The translations under genes were made by a program, and so were the position numbers. From Vanessa cardui (Eukaryota > Arthropoda > Insecta > Lepidoptera > Nymphalidae): DNA of 64,000 bases. Each line of letters begins with the position of its first letter. Position 1 is the stretch's first letter. Below the pieces are notes generated by a model that saw nothing but the letters and a program-made list of their open reading frames with translations, did not search any database and was not told where the DNA came from. The DNA is taken from contig NC_061129.1 in NCBI RefSeq assembly GCF_905220365.1, positions 14,446,803 to 14,510,802 of the forward strand. Direction: 5' to 3'. This document shows, piece by piece, positions 35,795 through 45,513 of this stretch.

Positions 35795-36193
35795 CTGGTC
35801 TTCGTGTCTTGTCCAATAACTGCGGCAAAAAAGCTGGCTGACACCGGTCGTCTTTTGGTTGGGTGGAGCTCGGCCAGAGTGTACGTGATGGAGCAGCGCC
35901 CTCTGCGCTGCTACAAGTGCATGGGTCTAGGCCATACAAGGTTGCTCTGCCCATTCAGTGCGGAACGAGGAAGCCTTTGCTACCGGTGCGGCGTTGATGG
36001 ACACAAATCATCTACATGTACCGGGAAGCTGCGCTGCGTAGTATGCGCAGACGCCGGCAAGCCCTCCGGGCACGTGATGGGGTCTAAAGAATGTAGCCCC
36101 CCCATCACGAAAGGTAAGGTGGCCCTCGCTACTCAGACTACCAATAACGTCGGACGACGCCAGGCTGAGGAGGAAGCTGCAATGTCAACATGA
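35795..36193 (+). CDS. Partial ORF1 (Gag-like), C-terminal zinc-knuckle region
   Basis: The open frame continues to the very edge of the insertion and has no natural start: the N-terminal part of ORF1 was lost by 5' truncation. It carries three zinc knuckles. CYKCMGLGHTRLLC (35909-35950) and CYRCGVDGHKSSTC (35978-36019) are C-X2-C-X4-H-X4-C. A third, at 36035-36094, is C-X2-C-X8-H-X6-C, a spacing usual in R1-clade ORF1. These domains bind element RNA in ribonucleoprotein particles. The preamble (CPITAAKKLADTGRLLVGW, ARVYVMEQRPLRC) also fits the family. Its stop TGA (36191-36193) overlaps the ORF2 start. In this copy a functional full-length protein cannot be made. Confidence 0.85.
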   Translation: MVFVSCPITAAKKLADTGRLLVGWSSARVYVMEQRPLRCYKCMGLGHTRLLCPFSAERGSLCYRCGVDGHKSSTCTGKLRCVVCADAGKPSGHVMGSKECSPPITKGKVALATQTTNNVGRRQAEEEAAMST

Positions 36194-39100
36194 GCGCAGA
36201 CTTCAGCTTCCTTCAGACGAATATCAACCACTGCGCCGGGGCTCAGGATCTTCTACTGCAGTCCATGGCGGAGTGGCAGGTAGACCTGGCGGTGGCCTGT
36301 GAACCCTACTACGTCCCTCCCCTACCTCACTGGCTGGGAGACTTGGACGACACCGTAGCGGTCCTCACGAGGAGCGGAACGGGGCCCCTGCTCTCACTCA
36401 TCGAAAGGGGTTCGGGCTATGTAGTCGTGGGGTGGGGGGAGTACGTCGTCGTCGGGACGTACTTCTCCCCTAACCGCAGCCTGGCTGAGTTCGAGACCTA
36501 TCTCGGCTTGGTCAGAGCTGCGGTGGCCAGGCAGTCGCCGAAACCGATAATGGTTCTCGGCGACTTAAACGCGAAGTCGCGTGCCTGGGGTAACCCTGTC
36601 ACGAATCCGCGAGGGAGGGCCGTCCAGGTGTGGGCCCTGCTCTCCAACCTGTCCCTTCTCAACAGGGGACAGGTTCACACCTGCGTTCGCCATCACGGGG
36701 GTTCCGTGGTGGACGTTTCGTTCGCCACTGCTGTCGTAGCACGCAGAGTGGTTGATTGGAGAGTGGAGGAGGAGTTGGAGACTCTATCGGATCACCGGTA
36801 CATCCGATTTGAGATCTCCACTTCTCGCAGGCCGACGGAACCCCAGAGGGTGCCGACCACGTTGCCGAGGTGGTCTCTCGGCCAGGTCGATCGAGAGCTG
36901 GTCAAGGAGGCCGCAATCGTGCAGCGGTGGGGTTCCGCAGCGAGGAGGGAGGGCGCCAGCGCAGAGGAGCTGGCAGGCCGGATGCGCAGTTCACTCAAGG
37001 AAGTCTGCGATGCGGCCATGCCTCGGACCCGGCGCAGAGTTCCGCGCCGACACGTATACTGGTGGTCGCCCGAAATCGCCGACCTTCGGGCGACGTGCTG
37101 TCGGGCACGGAGGGCCTACGTCCGCTGTCGAAGACGCAACGGCCTCGACACGGATTTGGAGGGACAGTTGCTGGACGCCTATCGCCAGCTGAAAAAAGAG
37201 CTGCAGCTGGCGATACGCAAGGCCAAGGAAAAGGCCAGGGAGGAACTTCTGGCGGGCCTCAATCGAGACCCGTGGGGGCGCCCGTACCGCGGTGTACGCG
37301 GGAAGTTCCGAACCCAAGGCGCCCCCGTCATCGAGACGATGCCACCGGAACTCCTCCTTCGCCTGGTTGGGGAACTCTTCCCCCATCCAGGCGAGCACGT
37401 CCCTCCGCAGATGGCGCCCCGCTCCGTAACCGAAGACCCAGTGGTTTCACCACTGATTACGGAGCGGGAGATGGAGATGGCCCTCGGTCGCTTGAGGGCC
37501 AGGAAGACGGCGCCGGGTCCGGACGGGGTTCCAGGGCGTATTCTGTGCGACGCCCTGGAATACCTAGGTGCAAGGCTTCGGGAGCTATTCGACGAGTGTC
37601 TGTGCAGCGGGCAGTTTCCGAAGCCTTGGAAAGAAGGGAAGTTGGTCCTGTTGCCGAAGGAAGGTCGGCCGTTGGATTCCCCTTCGGCATACAGGCCAAT
37701 TGTGCTGCTGAACGAGACGGGAAAACTCTTCGAGAAGGTCCTCGCAGCCCGTCTCGTTCAGCACCTCGAGGAGGTCGGTCCGGGTCTCTCGGAGGCGCAG
37801 TACGGATTCAGGGCGGGCCGATCGACAGTCGACGCCTTGAATGCCCTGAAGACTCGGACGACGGAAGCGGTGGCCCGGGGGCAGGTCGTCCTGGCTGTGT
37901 CGCTTGACGTGGCGAACGCCTTCAACAGTCTCCCTTTCGAGACGATACGGGAGGCACTCCGATACCATGGGGTGCCGACCTATCTGAGGAGACTGCTGGA
38001 GGCGTACCTCCAGGACAGGGAGATCCTCTGGGCGGGGGTCGATGGGAGGATCGTCCGGCATCGAGTGGGCTGCGGCGTTCCACATTGGTCGGTCCTCGGC
38101 CCAATTCTATGGAACGTCGGTTTCGACTGGCTCCTGCGGGCTCCCGTCCTTCCCGGGATGGGGGTGTTGTGTTATGCTGACGACACTCTCGTCACGGCGA
38201 TTGGACGGGACTTCCGGGAGGCGGCTCGCCTTGCCGAAGTCGGAACGGCTCTCACCGTGGACCGCATGGGAATGCTGGGCTTGAGGGTCTCCATATCCAA
38301 AACGGAGGCCCTCCTCTTTCACGGTCCACGAAAAGGACCCCCACGAGGGGCGAGTATCACCGTCCAGGGGACGGTTATCAAGGTGCAGCCCCAGATGAAG
38401 TATCTGGGCCTGATCCTGGACGGACGATGGAGCTTCGGGCAGCATTTTGTTCATCTCGGCCCAAGGCTCATCAACGCCGCTGCCGCTCTTGGTCGCCTCC
38501 TTCCGAATGTGGGAGGGCCGGGGTCGCTATGCCGGCGTCTTTATTCCGGCGTAGTGAGGTCGATGGCGCTGTACGGTGCCCCGATCTGGATAGACGCCCT
38601 CACCGCTAAAAATCGGGCTCTGCTGCGAAAGCCGCAGAGGGTCATAGCGGTGAGAGGCATCAGAGGGTACCGTACGGTGTCGTGGACTGCGGCGACACTT
38701 CTCGCGGGCGATCCGCCCTGGGAGCTCCAGGCGGAGGTGCTCGCGGAAGTGTACCGGTTCCGGGTCGAGGCGAGGGACCGCGGCGACCGTCCAGGGTCGG
38801 CGGAGATCGGGCGGATCAGGGCTCTAGCCCAGCAAGCCCTGATCGCCCGATGGCAGGAGGATCTGGGGACTCCCACGGCGGGCCTAGCGACAGTGGAGGC
38901 GATCCGTCCCCACTTGAGTCGCTGGGTCGAGAGGAAGCACGGCACACTGTCGTATAGAATGACGCAGGTACTTACCGGACACGGATGCTTCGGTAAGTAC
39001 CTGCACGGGATAGCGCGGCGGGAGGAGTCACCCTCCTGTCACGAGTGTGGTGCGCCAGTGGACACGGCGTACCACACCCTGTACGAGTGTGCTGCGTGGG

Positions 39101-39345
39101 GGCCCCAGAGGCACATCCTTGCGGCGACTATGGGCGGAGACCTCTCGCTACCGAGCGTTATCAACACCATGCTCGGTAGCGAGGTGTGCTGGTCAGAGAT
39201 GCGCTCCTTCTGCGAAAGTGTCATGTCGCAGAAGGAAGCAGCGGAGCGGGAGCGGGAAAAAAATGCCGCCGCTGACTCGCTCCGCAGAAGACGACCGGGG
39301 AGAAGGAAAAGGCGCTACGCGCATCTTCTCCCTCCGCCTCAATAG
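36190..39345 (+). CDS. ORF2 polyprotein: endonuclease-reverse transcriptase, R1 clade
   Basis: 1051 codons, uninterrupted. Residues about 5-210 form an apurinic-type endonuclease: VLGDLNAKSRAWG (D125, N127) and LSDHR (D201, H202) are catalytic-region motifs; it would nick the target. Reverse transcriptase follows from roughly 430 to 770: YRPIVLLNETGKLFEKVLA, SEAQYGFRAGRSTVDAL, motif A SLDVANAFNSLPF (D573), motif C CYADDTLV (D664, D665) and MKYLGLILDGRWSF. Near the C-terminus is a CCHC motif, C950-X2-C953-X8-H962-X4-C967. No RNase H follows. The start ATG overlaps the ORF1 stop (ATGA). Oddity: motif B reads GVPHWSVLGP where the family has PQG; H632 and W633 replace Q and G, by two adjacent changes (38085-38086). 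This may abolish activity. Antisense and off-frame open frames inside it are shadows of its GC-rich codon use. Confidence 0.93.
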   Translation: MSADFSFLQTNINHCAGAQDLLLQSMAEWQVDLAVACEPYYVPPLPHWLGDLDDTVAVLTRSGTGPLLSLIERGSGYVVVGWGEYVVVGTYFSPNRSLAEFETYLGLVRAAVARQSPKPIMVLGDLNAKSRAWGNPVTNPRGRAVQVWALLSNLSLLNRGQVHTCVRHHGGSVVDVSFATAVVARRVVDWRVEEELETLSDHRYIRFEISTSRRPTEPQRVPTTLPRWSLGQVDRELVKEAAIVQRWGSAARREGASAEELAGRMRSSLKEVCDAAMPRTRRRVPRRHVYWWSPEIADLRATCCRARRAYVRCRRRNGLDTDLEGQLLDAYRQLKKELQLAIRKAKEKAREELLAGLNRDPWGRPYRGVRGKFRTQGAPVIETMPPELLLRLVGELFPHPGEHVPPQMAPRSVTEDPVVSPLITEREMEMALGRLRARKTAPGPDGVPGRILCDALEYLGARLRELFDECLCSGQFPKPWKEGKLVLLPKEGRPLDSPSAYRPIVLLNETGKLFEKVLAARLVQHLEEVGPGLSEAQYGFRAGRSTVDALNALKTRTTEAVARGQVVLAVSLDVANAFNSLPFETIREALRYHGVPTYLRRLLEAYLQDREILWAGVDGRIVRHRVGCGVPHWSVLGPILWNVGFDWLLRAPVLPGMGVLCYADDTLVTAIGRDFREAARLAEVGTALTVDRMGMLGLRVSISKTEALLFHGPRKGPPRGASITVQGTVIKVQPQMKYLGLILDGRWSFGQHFVHLGPRLINAAAALGRLLPNVGGPGSLCRRLYSGVVRSMALYGAPIWIDALTAKNRALLRKPQRVIAVRGIRGYRTVSWTAATLLAGDPPWELQAEVLAEVYRFRVEARDRGDRPGSAEIGRIRALAQQALIARWQEDLGTPTAGLATVEAIRPHLSRWVERKHGTLSYRMTQVLTGHGCFGKYLHGIARREESPSCHECGAPVDTAYHTLYECAAWGPQRHILAATMGGDLSLPSVINTMLGSEVCWSEMRSFCESVMSQKEAAEREREKNAAADSLRRRRPGRRKRRYAHLLPPPQ

Positions 39346-39616
39346 GCGCCGTAGGGACCAGGGGGGGTCCCAGTACCCTGGGAATCCCCCCTAGCTGTTG
39401 AAGGCCCGTATAAGCGGGCCGACCGTCAGGGCGTCACGGTAGCATGCGTAAGCGATCCCGTGGCGTCCGCCGAAAGACGGAGAGGGTACCGCTGGTTTTT
39501 TAGTGGGTAAACCCGGTGTGCTTGGGCGCACACGGCGTTCAGGGCTCCGGGGAGTCCCACACACCCCCCCACTTTCCATCACGTGGGGGAAGCGCGCAAA
39601 GCGTTTTTCCAGCGTA

Positions 39617-39618
<2 letters not shown>
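39346..39618 (+). other. 3' UTR of the R1-clade element, with stem-loops
   Basis: A GC-rich untranslated tail. Stem-loop 1: TCCCAG (39668-equivalent offset 39368-39373) pairs with CTGGGA (39378-39383) around TACC, and is extended by six G (39362-39367) against six C (39386-39391) past an AT bulge. Stem-loop 2: GGCCCG (39403-39408) pairs with CGGGCC (39415-39420). In R1-clade elements studied elsewhere, 3' UTR structure is recognised by the reverse transcriptase, so these are likely recognition structures (inference). Apparent open frames through it (39047-39394, 39391-39582) are not genes. Confidence 0.7.

Positions 39619-39647
<29 letters not shown>
39619..39647 (+). other. Poly(A) tail of the retrotransposon
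   Basis: An unbroken A run directly after AGCGTAAT, immediately followed by the right target-site duplication. It marks the 3' end of the insertion and the + strand orientation. Confidence 0.9.
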
Positions 39648-39649
<2 letters not shown>

Positions 39650-39661
39650 TTTAACTCGGGT
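39648..39661. repeat. Target-site duplication, right copy
   Basis: GGTTTAACTCGGGT, identical to 35781-35794. Host DNA resumes with AAAAATAAATTAAAC. Confidence 0.93.
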
Positions 39662-39688
39662 AAAAATAAATTAAACTAAACAAATATA

Positions 39689-39923
39689 TAAATAAATAAA
39701 TATGAGACAACATCACATACATTACTCTAATCCCAATGTAAGTAGCTGAAGCACTTGTGTTATGGAAATCAGAAGTAACGACGGTACCACAAACACCCAG
39801 ACCCAAGACAACATAGAAAACTAGTGGTAATCCACATCGACTCGGCCGGGAATCGAACCCGAGACCTCAGAGTGGCGTACCCATGAAAACCGGTGTAAAC
39901 ACCACTCCACCATGGAGGTCGTC
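39689..39923 (-). mobile_element. tRNA-derived SINE, near full length
   Basis: On the minus strand it begins GACGACCTCCATGGTGGAGT. It has a box A-like GGTGGAGTGGTGTTT (complement of 39898-39912), box B GGTTCGATTCC (complement of 39849-39859), a body containing TTCTATGTTGTCTTGGGTCT and TTACATTGGGATTAGAGTAA, and an (ATTT)n-like tail (39689-39704). Pol III promoter boxes plus an A/T microsatellite tail define a SINE. I remember this family as abundant in nymphalid butterflies. Distinct from the SINE at 13722-14022. Confidence 0.8.
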
Positions 39924-41899
39924 GATACTAACTCCTGTACAAATTTATTATTTGGAACATACTTTCCGAATGCACCCGTTAATATCAAACATGGCCGCCC
40001 GTTTCAAGTGTCAAGTCGGCCGCAAGTGTCAAGTCATTGAATTTCATGAATTTAATATCTAAATATGGCTAAAATTTTGCAGTCATATGTTTTTCACTAT
40101 AAAATTCATTATTTTTTAAGGATCTATAATTGTGGATAGGTTTCGATTGGGTTTTATCTGCACAAAATTGTTGATATAGATGACCTTCTGAAACATAGTC
40201 TTTTAATTTATACGATTTATTTATGGTATATATTATATACTGAAGGGTATTTTTTATAAGATTTTCACAACTTGAACGAAAAATATTACATATAAATACA
40301 TCGACAGACAATGCTTGCTAGCTAATCGCGTATTTCGTGCATTATTATTGTTTCGATATATGAATAAATAAATAAAATGTTTAAATTATACCATAATTAT
40401 ATTTTTATGACACTTTACATACGTTTAAATGATACATTTATAAAAAACAAGATTAAAAGTTACTTAAATAACAAACGAATAAATATTTGTACGAATTCTG
40501 TAAAACATATCTAATGCAATATATTTTTTTTAAAAAGTAGTTGTTTTGGTGTGTAAAGTTAAACTTATCGCACTAATTTGTATCGCTATAGTATTAACGG
40601 AGCACTGAAGAAAGGATTTGCATATTTATCTCGCTACATCGACACCGGTGAAAGCACAGGAAGCGAAGCGTTATTTATTTGCAATAAGCACGTGTTTACG
40701 CTCGCCTCACGACACGCGCTCCGCCCACTTGGCAGCGATACAAATTTCAAACATTAATTCTACCAATAAATACTCACGCAGAAGTCAGCAATACATTTAA
40801 TTATTAAATGTATGTTGACGTACATCATATTTCATTTACATTTTAATAAAGATCGGGAGTTTAAGTGACTTTAGTCATTACTACCACCCTTTCAAAGTAA
40901 ATTCACTTTATGTACATATTTCAATGTAATTGTCAATGACTACATTAATTTTATGTTTTAAGCGTAATAATTGTTACATGGAATGTTTGTTTGAAATGGT
41001 TCTGACTTATAATAATAATGTTAAATTTGTTGTTTTTAAACTTTCATATTCGTCATTTATGCATTAATCTGCAAATAAGATCATACATAATAAATTACTA
41101 AGTATGGGGGTTTAAAAAGGGGAAAGTTTTTTTTTAAAGTTGTTACAAATTCTTGCATTCAACAAAGAATTCTGTAGAAGCAAATGTTTATGTTTGGACA
41201 TGACATAGCTGTTTAACAAAAATATATATAAATTTTCAAACGAGTTAAAAACATGCACAATTAAAAAGTGCAACCATTGTCTTTTCGAGGAGGCTCGAAC
41301 GCTATGCCCACTCGTACATGCGATAGCGTCGAATGAACAATCCACAGCGAGAAGTGCGCTAGGGCGGGGGTGGATCGAACGGATCGCGGTGATAAATCAC
41401 GTTAGCTTTTTGTACGAATGCTCGGACGTGAGAAAACGACGCGTTCGGCGATCGCATGAGCTACACGTGTGACATGGACATTACTTTTTGTCGCTTTGTG
41501 CAATTTTGACTTGTTTTTTTTTGTTATTATTACAGCTATGATGTACGAACGACCTGCTTATGAATAGAACGAGATACTATACATTCTGCCAAGTTTTTTT
41601 CTTGTATTTTATTAGAATTGATAAATCTTTAATAGCAAGCTCCATGGGTTTTTACGTAGCGTATATAAAATTGTAACAACGTTATGATTTAAAAAAAAAT
41701 TACTTCTAGTAAAGTACATATATATTCAGAACTATGTGAAAAGTTGAACAATTTACTTAACATTCACACGTGTGTTACGTTTTTTTGTGAGATTCTTACA
41801 ATATTACTGTCGGCGAGTATAATATAAACGCAGCCGAAATATTAACATTTTAACAGCAAATGTAACGTATACTCGCTATTTTTAAGATAAAATTCTATA
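39924..41899. other. Non-coding stretch with a CpG-rich patch
   Basis: 41270-41475 (GAGAAGTGCGCTAGGGCGGG, GAACGGATCGCGGTGATAAA, GACGCGTTCGGCGATCGCAT) is unique in the window and rich in CpG; candidate promoter or enhancer. Elsewhere AT-rich with nothing recognised. Short open frames (40069-40311, 41112-41345) have no motif. Confidence 0.4.
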
Positions 41900-41990
41900 G
41901 CAATAAGTACAAGGGACATAATTGGAGCAAATAACTTGATACCGGAGATTGGCATCGAAACCGCCGTCCTAAACAAACATGCGCTCGGTG
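41900..41990 (+). repeat. U1 repeat fragment
   Basis: GTACAAGGGACATAATTGG, CTTGATACCGGAGATTGGCA match the U1 block around CAAGGGACATAACATCTTAG and the following interval. Confidence 0.4.
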
Positions 41991-42138
41991 AAATAGTACA
42001 TTTATTTATTCAGTACAATAATTTTTTGTTCGTTATAATTGTCACATGGCTCTGTAAGTGTGCTTCTTATATTTACCTACACCCAGATTTTTTTGGCTAA
42101 ATTATAATTTTTGCTTATCAAAATACGAGTATGGTTTT

Positions 42139-42172
42139 ATTCATTCATTCATTCATTCATTTATTTATTTGT
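42139..42172. repeat. CATT/TATT microsatellite
   Basis: Five CATT units pass into TATT units (ATTCATTCATTCATTCATTT). Simple-sequence repeat. Confidence 0.85.
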
Positions 42173-42179
42173 GTTCCTA

Positions 42180-42500
42180 GTACTTCATAGGATGTCAGTC
42201 GCAGGCAGTCAAGCCTTGTTTGTGTAGTGGATAGATTTAAAGGCGCAAATCCCGTAGTCATACCTTGGTTCATGCCCAGGTTGGCCACAGGGTACTTCGG
42301 TCAAAGATTTTACAATAGCAGCCTGGAGTCTTAGAGTGTTTTCAGCGTATGCCTCGGACGCCGTGCTAGACCAACTGGTGTAAAGAGCATAGCCCAGTAA
42401 GTAAAACAATTGGTCCTGTGCTTGTCAAATCTGTCGCTCCAGCGGATTATGAGCTGAAATAGAGAGTGCACCGTGTTTACATACACGCACTTATATAAAT
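42180..42500 (-). repeat. Possible LINE/SINE-derived repeat
   Basis: TTGGTCCTGTGCTTGTCAAA, GCTCCAGCGGATTATGAGC and AGAGAGTGCACCGTGTTTAC correspond, on the minus strand, to a lepidopteran repeat I recall (TGCACTCTCTATT ... AATCCG ... CAGGACCAA). Plus-strand scraps of the same text seem present at 54490-54560 and 55090-55140. The left boundary is uncertain, and the minus open frame 42209-42409 is not supported as a gene. Confidence 0.4.
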
Positions 42501-45426
42501 ACATAGTATATCCTGCGTCCTTGTTAGTCTTTCCTGAGATATGCTGACGGAAATTGCTCAGGGTATACTACATTAGATGTGCTTGTACTATAAAAATTAT
42601 GCGTTTATTTTTATTGTAATACCAAGACTATTTGGCTTGGTATTTACTTTCACTTTATGGAAATGTAGCTTATGGCTTATGGCTTTTCTTATTTTATATA
42701 TATAAAAGGAATAAATAAATTAATATGATAGTGTAAATTATATGCCAGTGAAGACTAAACCTCAATCATTATATCCGTCTTTCTTTACCCGTTGACACAG
42801 CTGAGTAGATTTTACACTAAGGCAACCAAGGTTCTATTTCTTTAAGAATTAATTTCTTGCTTACTAATAATATAAATAACACTGTAATACGTGTATATAC
42901 ACTAATAATACGTAATTAAAAGCAAACTGCAAATAATCATAAGTAATCATAATAATGCAGCATTGAAGCAAGTATCCTAAAATATATAAATCATTTATTT
43001 TTTCATATTAATAAATTTTAGTCGTAAATGTTTTTATAGGTGGTTGATTTGTGAAAATATTCTGGCAAGTAACGTATAAATTTATAATCAATGCATTTTT
43101 TTTTTTTCATTTTTATAAATTTAATCGTAAATGTTTTTATAGGTTGACTTGTAAAAATATTCTGAAAAAGGACCTTATACTGCTTTAATCTTCTTCATTA
43201 ATTAGGGAGCTATCTATATATAGAGTTCATAAGACAAGCTTTTCTAAAAATTCTACTACCAGCACACGTGTTCCCCTCCTCTCATAACCTGGGGTTTATC
43301 AAACGAGGCGAATCTTGCAGGAATTGCATTGACCGTCTTCGTGTTTTGATACCACCACGATTTACGATAAACGTAACGTAAATAGTAGTGGAGTCATATT
43401 ATGTCTACCCGGAAATTATAAAAAAAAACCTTACGAGTGAATTTTAACTTTTCAGCCAGCTTATTCTATCTGATTGATCTGCGATTTTTCAAACCAATGA
43501 CACCAATGAGCGTTCAGTATTTGCTCAAAGAGAGGGAGATTTATATCTGTTTTTGTCAAGCGATTTGTACAGTAGTATCTATAGATATGTAATCCCTTTA
43601 CTAAGTAGTTTTTTTGCCTAGATAAAAACATTTGCTTCATAACCTTCAGCGTTTCAATCGCACTTGTCACTCGACTCTACTTAGTGCACGCTAGGCTATT
43701 GTGGGGAACTGGGTCGGCCCTCCACACGAGTGCGCGGATATCGTACGAGTGAGGTGGACAAGACCGAGGCACTCACTTCAGTGACACTTGAGTGAGAGAA
43801 ACCTCGTTAGTTATATGTCAATTTACACTTCTATTATTTGAAGCGCCGTAAATATCGCCCCGGACCTCTCTGTCGAATTAAATGCAAGGCGTTTGTTCTT
43901 ATATAATTAATGTATCCGTATTTATATTTATAAGATAATTCTTTTATTTATTGTCAATTTTGCTTCTGTTACATTCATTGTAATGACAGAACAAAATATG
44001 TTTTTTGCTATTTCATTTGTTTAGTGACGAGCTTATAAACTTTAGTTTCTAGTACTATTCTATATCATAAAATAAAAACAATTTTGATTTGTACTTTTGT
44101 ATAAATGAAATCAATTGAAACCATAATCCTTTTTTCAACATAGAAGGATTATATTTATTGATTGTCAAATTAAATATTATCACCAAATTTTAAAATAAGC
44201 GACAGATTACTTTTGTTATAACCAAATTGAATATCGTATTAAAATGTTCACCCATAGCAACACATTCAGGAACTGGACACATTATAATAGATGAAACAAT
44301 GACCTCGGCTAACGTTTTGACTCTCAAATAAGACTCGGAGGTAAATGTACTAAAAATTTGAAATTACAAAATCGAAATCGTCTACATTAGCACAGATTAA
44401 AAAGCGAATATAGCTAGCAATTTTTAATCTGGGTAAATTTGTGAGGAAAATATTTAATCGTGAGAATAATTTTAAATTCGAAATATTTTTTTTTTTACAG
44501 CTAAGTGAACCAGTTACCAGATTATAATTAAAAGAAAATTAGAGACATCTAGTTTATAAAAAAACAATCATATTTAAATTATTAAATATATTTATTGTTT
44601 ACTACATATTGCATAGTTACAACAGCTTAGCAGCAGTTTTATCAGTACATGCCAACCTTCTCATAGTATAAGAATCTCACGTATAAACTGATATGGAAAA
44701 TTGTTTTTGATTTGGAAGATCATAGTTTTCATTAGGTACTATTTAAATTTGAAAAAAATTATGAAAATTTTTATATTCTCAATAGTTGTAAGAGTATACG
44801 TACAAAAATGCTATAGCTTTTCTTGGTGTTCAAACTTGCTTTTTAGCAAATTTTATAGAAGTCCCTACAATGGTTTGGCCGTGAAAGTGTAGCAGACGCA
44901 GTTAGATTCTTCAATTTTTAGACAAACATGTTTACTTCATCGGCTCCTAGCTTAATCTCAATTGCCATATTGAAAAAATGCAGTACATAAGTTACATAAG
45001 TTCAATTTCATATATTATTCGAGATTCTAAGAAATTACATCCTTCAACTTACGTAATACGACTTAAAATGGCTTGTAAATCGTAATGGCAAATCGATTAC
45101 CCGTTGATGGTAAGTGAATAATAAAGTACTAGGTATTCAATTAAGCTACTGAAAAATATGTTCTATTAACATAAAAATAAGATTGCTTTTAAATGGTTGC
45201 ATAAAGGATAAATGATAAAACACGCTGTTACCTACGATTAGAATATGACAAGGTATACTATTCTTTTCTCCTTATAATTCCTATTTTATATAAAGGAAAA
45301 GCGAAAATACGATAATCGCATGTGGGTTTATAAAAAACTGCGTATTCATTTTCAATTGTATAATTCGTAACAAGTGAAGTATGAAGCATAGAATCGCATA
45401 TAATAATGCCATTAATAAAACATGTT
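42501..45426. other. Long non-coding stretch
   Basis: No gene recognised. 43680-43890 is CpG-bearing (GTCGGCCCTCCACACGAGTG, GCGCCGTAAATATCGCCCCG) and includes a TCAGT initiator-like pentamer (43778-43782); no matching downstream promoter element or coding exon is clear. Minus open frame 43461-43670 lacks a motif. Confidence 0.4.
43011..43168. repeat. Local tandem duplication
   Basis: 43011-43068 and 43114-43168 share TCGTAAATGTTTTTATAGGT and AAAATATTCTG in the same order, separated by a T-rich spacer. An old duplication with a period of about 102 bp. Confidence 0.6.
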
Positions 45427-45513
45427 ACAGCGGCTTCCGTCTTTTGAGTCTGATCCTATTGTGGGTTTTTATGTGACGTCACGTGGCTAAGCCCCGACCT
45501 ACACAAGCCGCTT
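45427..45513. other. CRE and E-box palindromes inside a short inverted repeat
   Basis: TGACGTCA (45474-45481) overlaps CACGTG (45480-45485). The segment is bounded by AGCGGCTT (45429-45436) and AAGCCGCT (45506-45513), exact reverse complements. It could be a regulatory site or a small foldback; motif evidence only. Confidence 0.3.

Larger units (their letters stand above)
35795..39647 (+). mobile_element. R1-clade non-LTR retrotransposon, 5'-truncated
   Basis: A 3.85-kb GC-rich insertion in AT-rich DNA: partial ORF1, whole ORF2, 3' UTR and poly(A), bounded by a perfect 14-bp target-site duplication. Such duplications, 5' truncation and the tail are the signature of target-primed reverse transcription. 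R1-clade affinity rests on three zinc knuckles in ORF1 (the third with wide spacing), ORF1/ORF2 overlap, the endonuclease-RT-CCHC order of ORF2 and absence of an RNase H domain. The clade includes rDNA-specific R1 and telomere-specific TRAS/SART, but here the target is ordinary DNA, not TTAGG repeats or 28S rDNA. The lineage within the clade is undetermined. The open frames and perfect duplication imply a young insertion. Confidence 0.9.

Noticed and set aside
36870..37907. Second long open frame (345 codons) inside the retrotransposon
   Set aside because: It is a +1-frame shadow of GC-rich ORF2, low in hydrophobic residues and without motifs.
39840..39923. Functional tRNA gene on the minus strand
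   Set aside because: Good box B, but the body and A/T tail continue as in a SINE and no cloverleaf was found.
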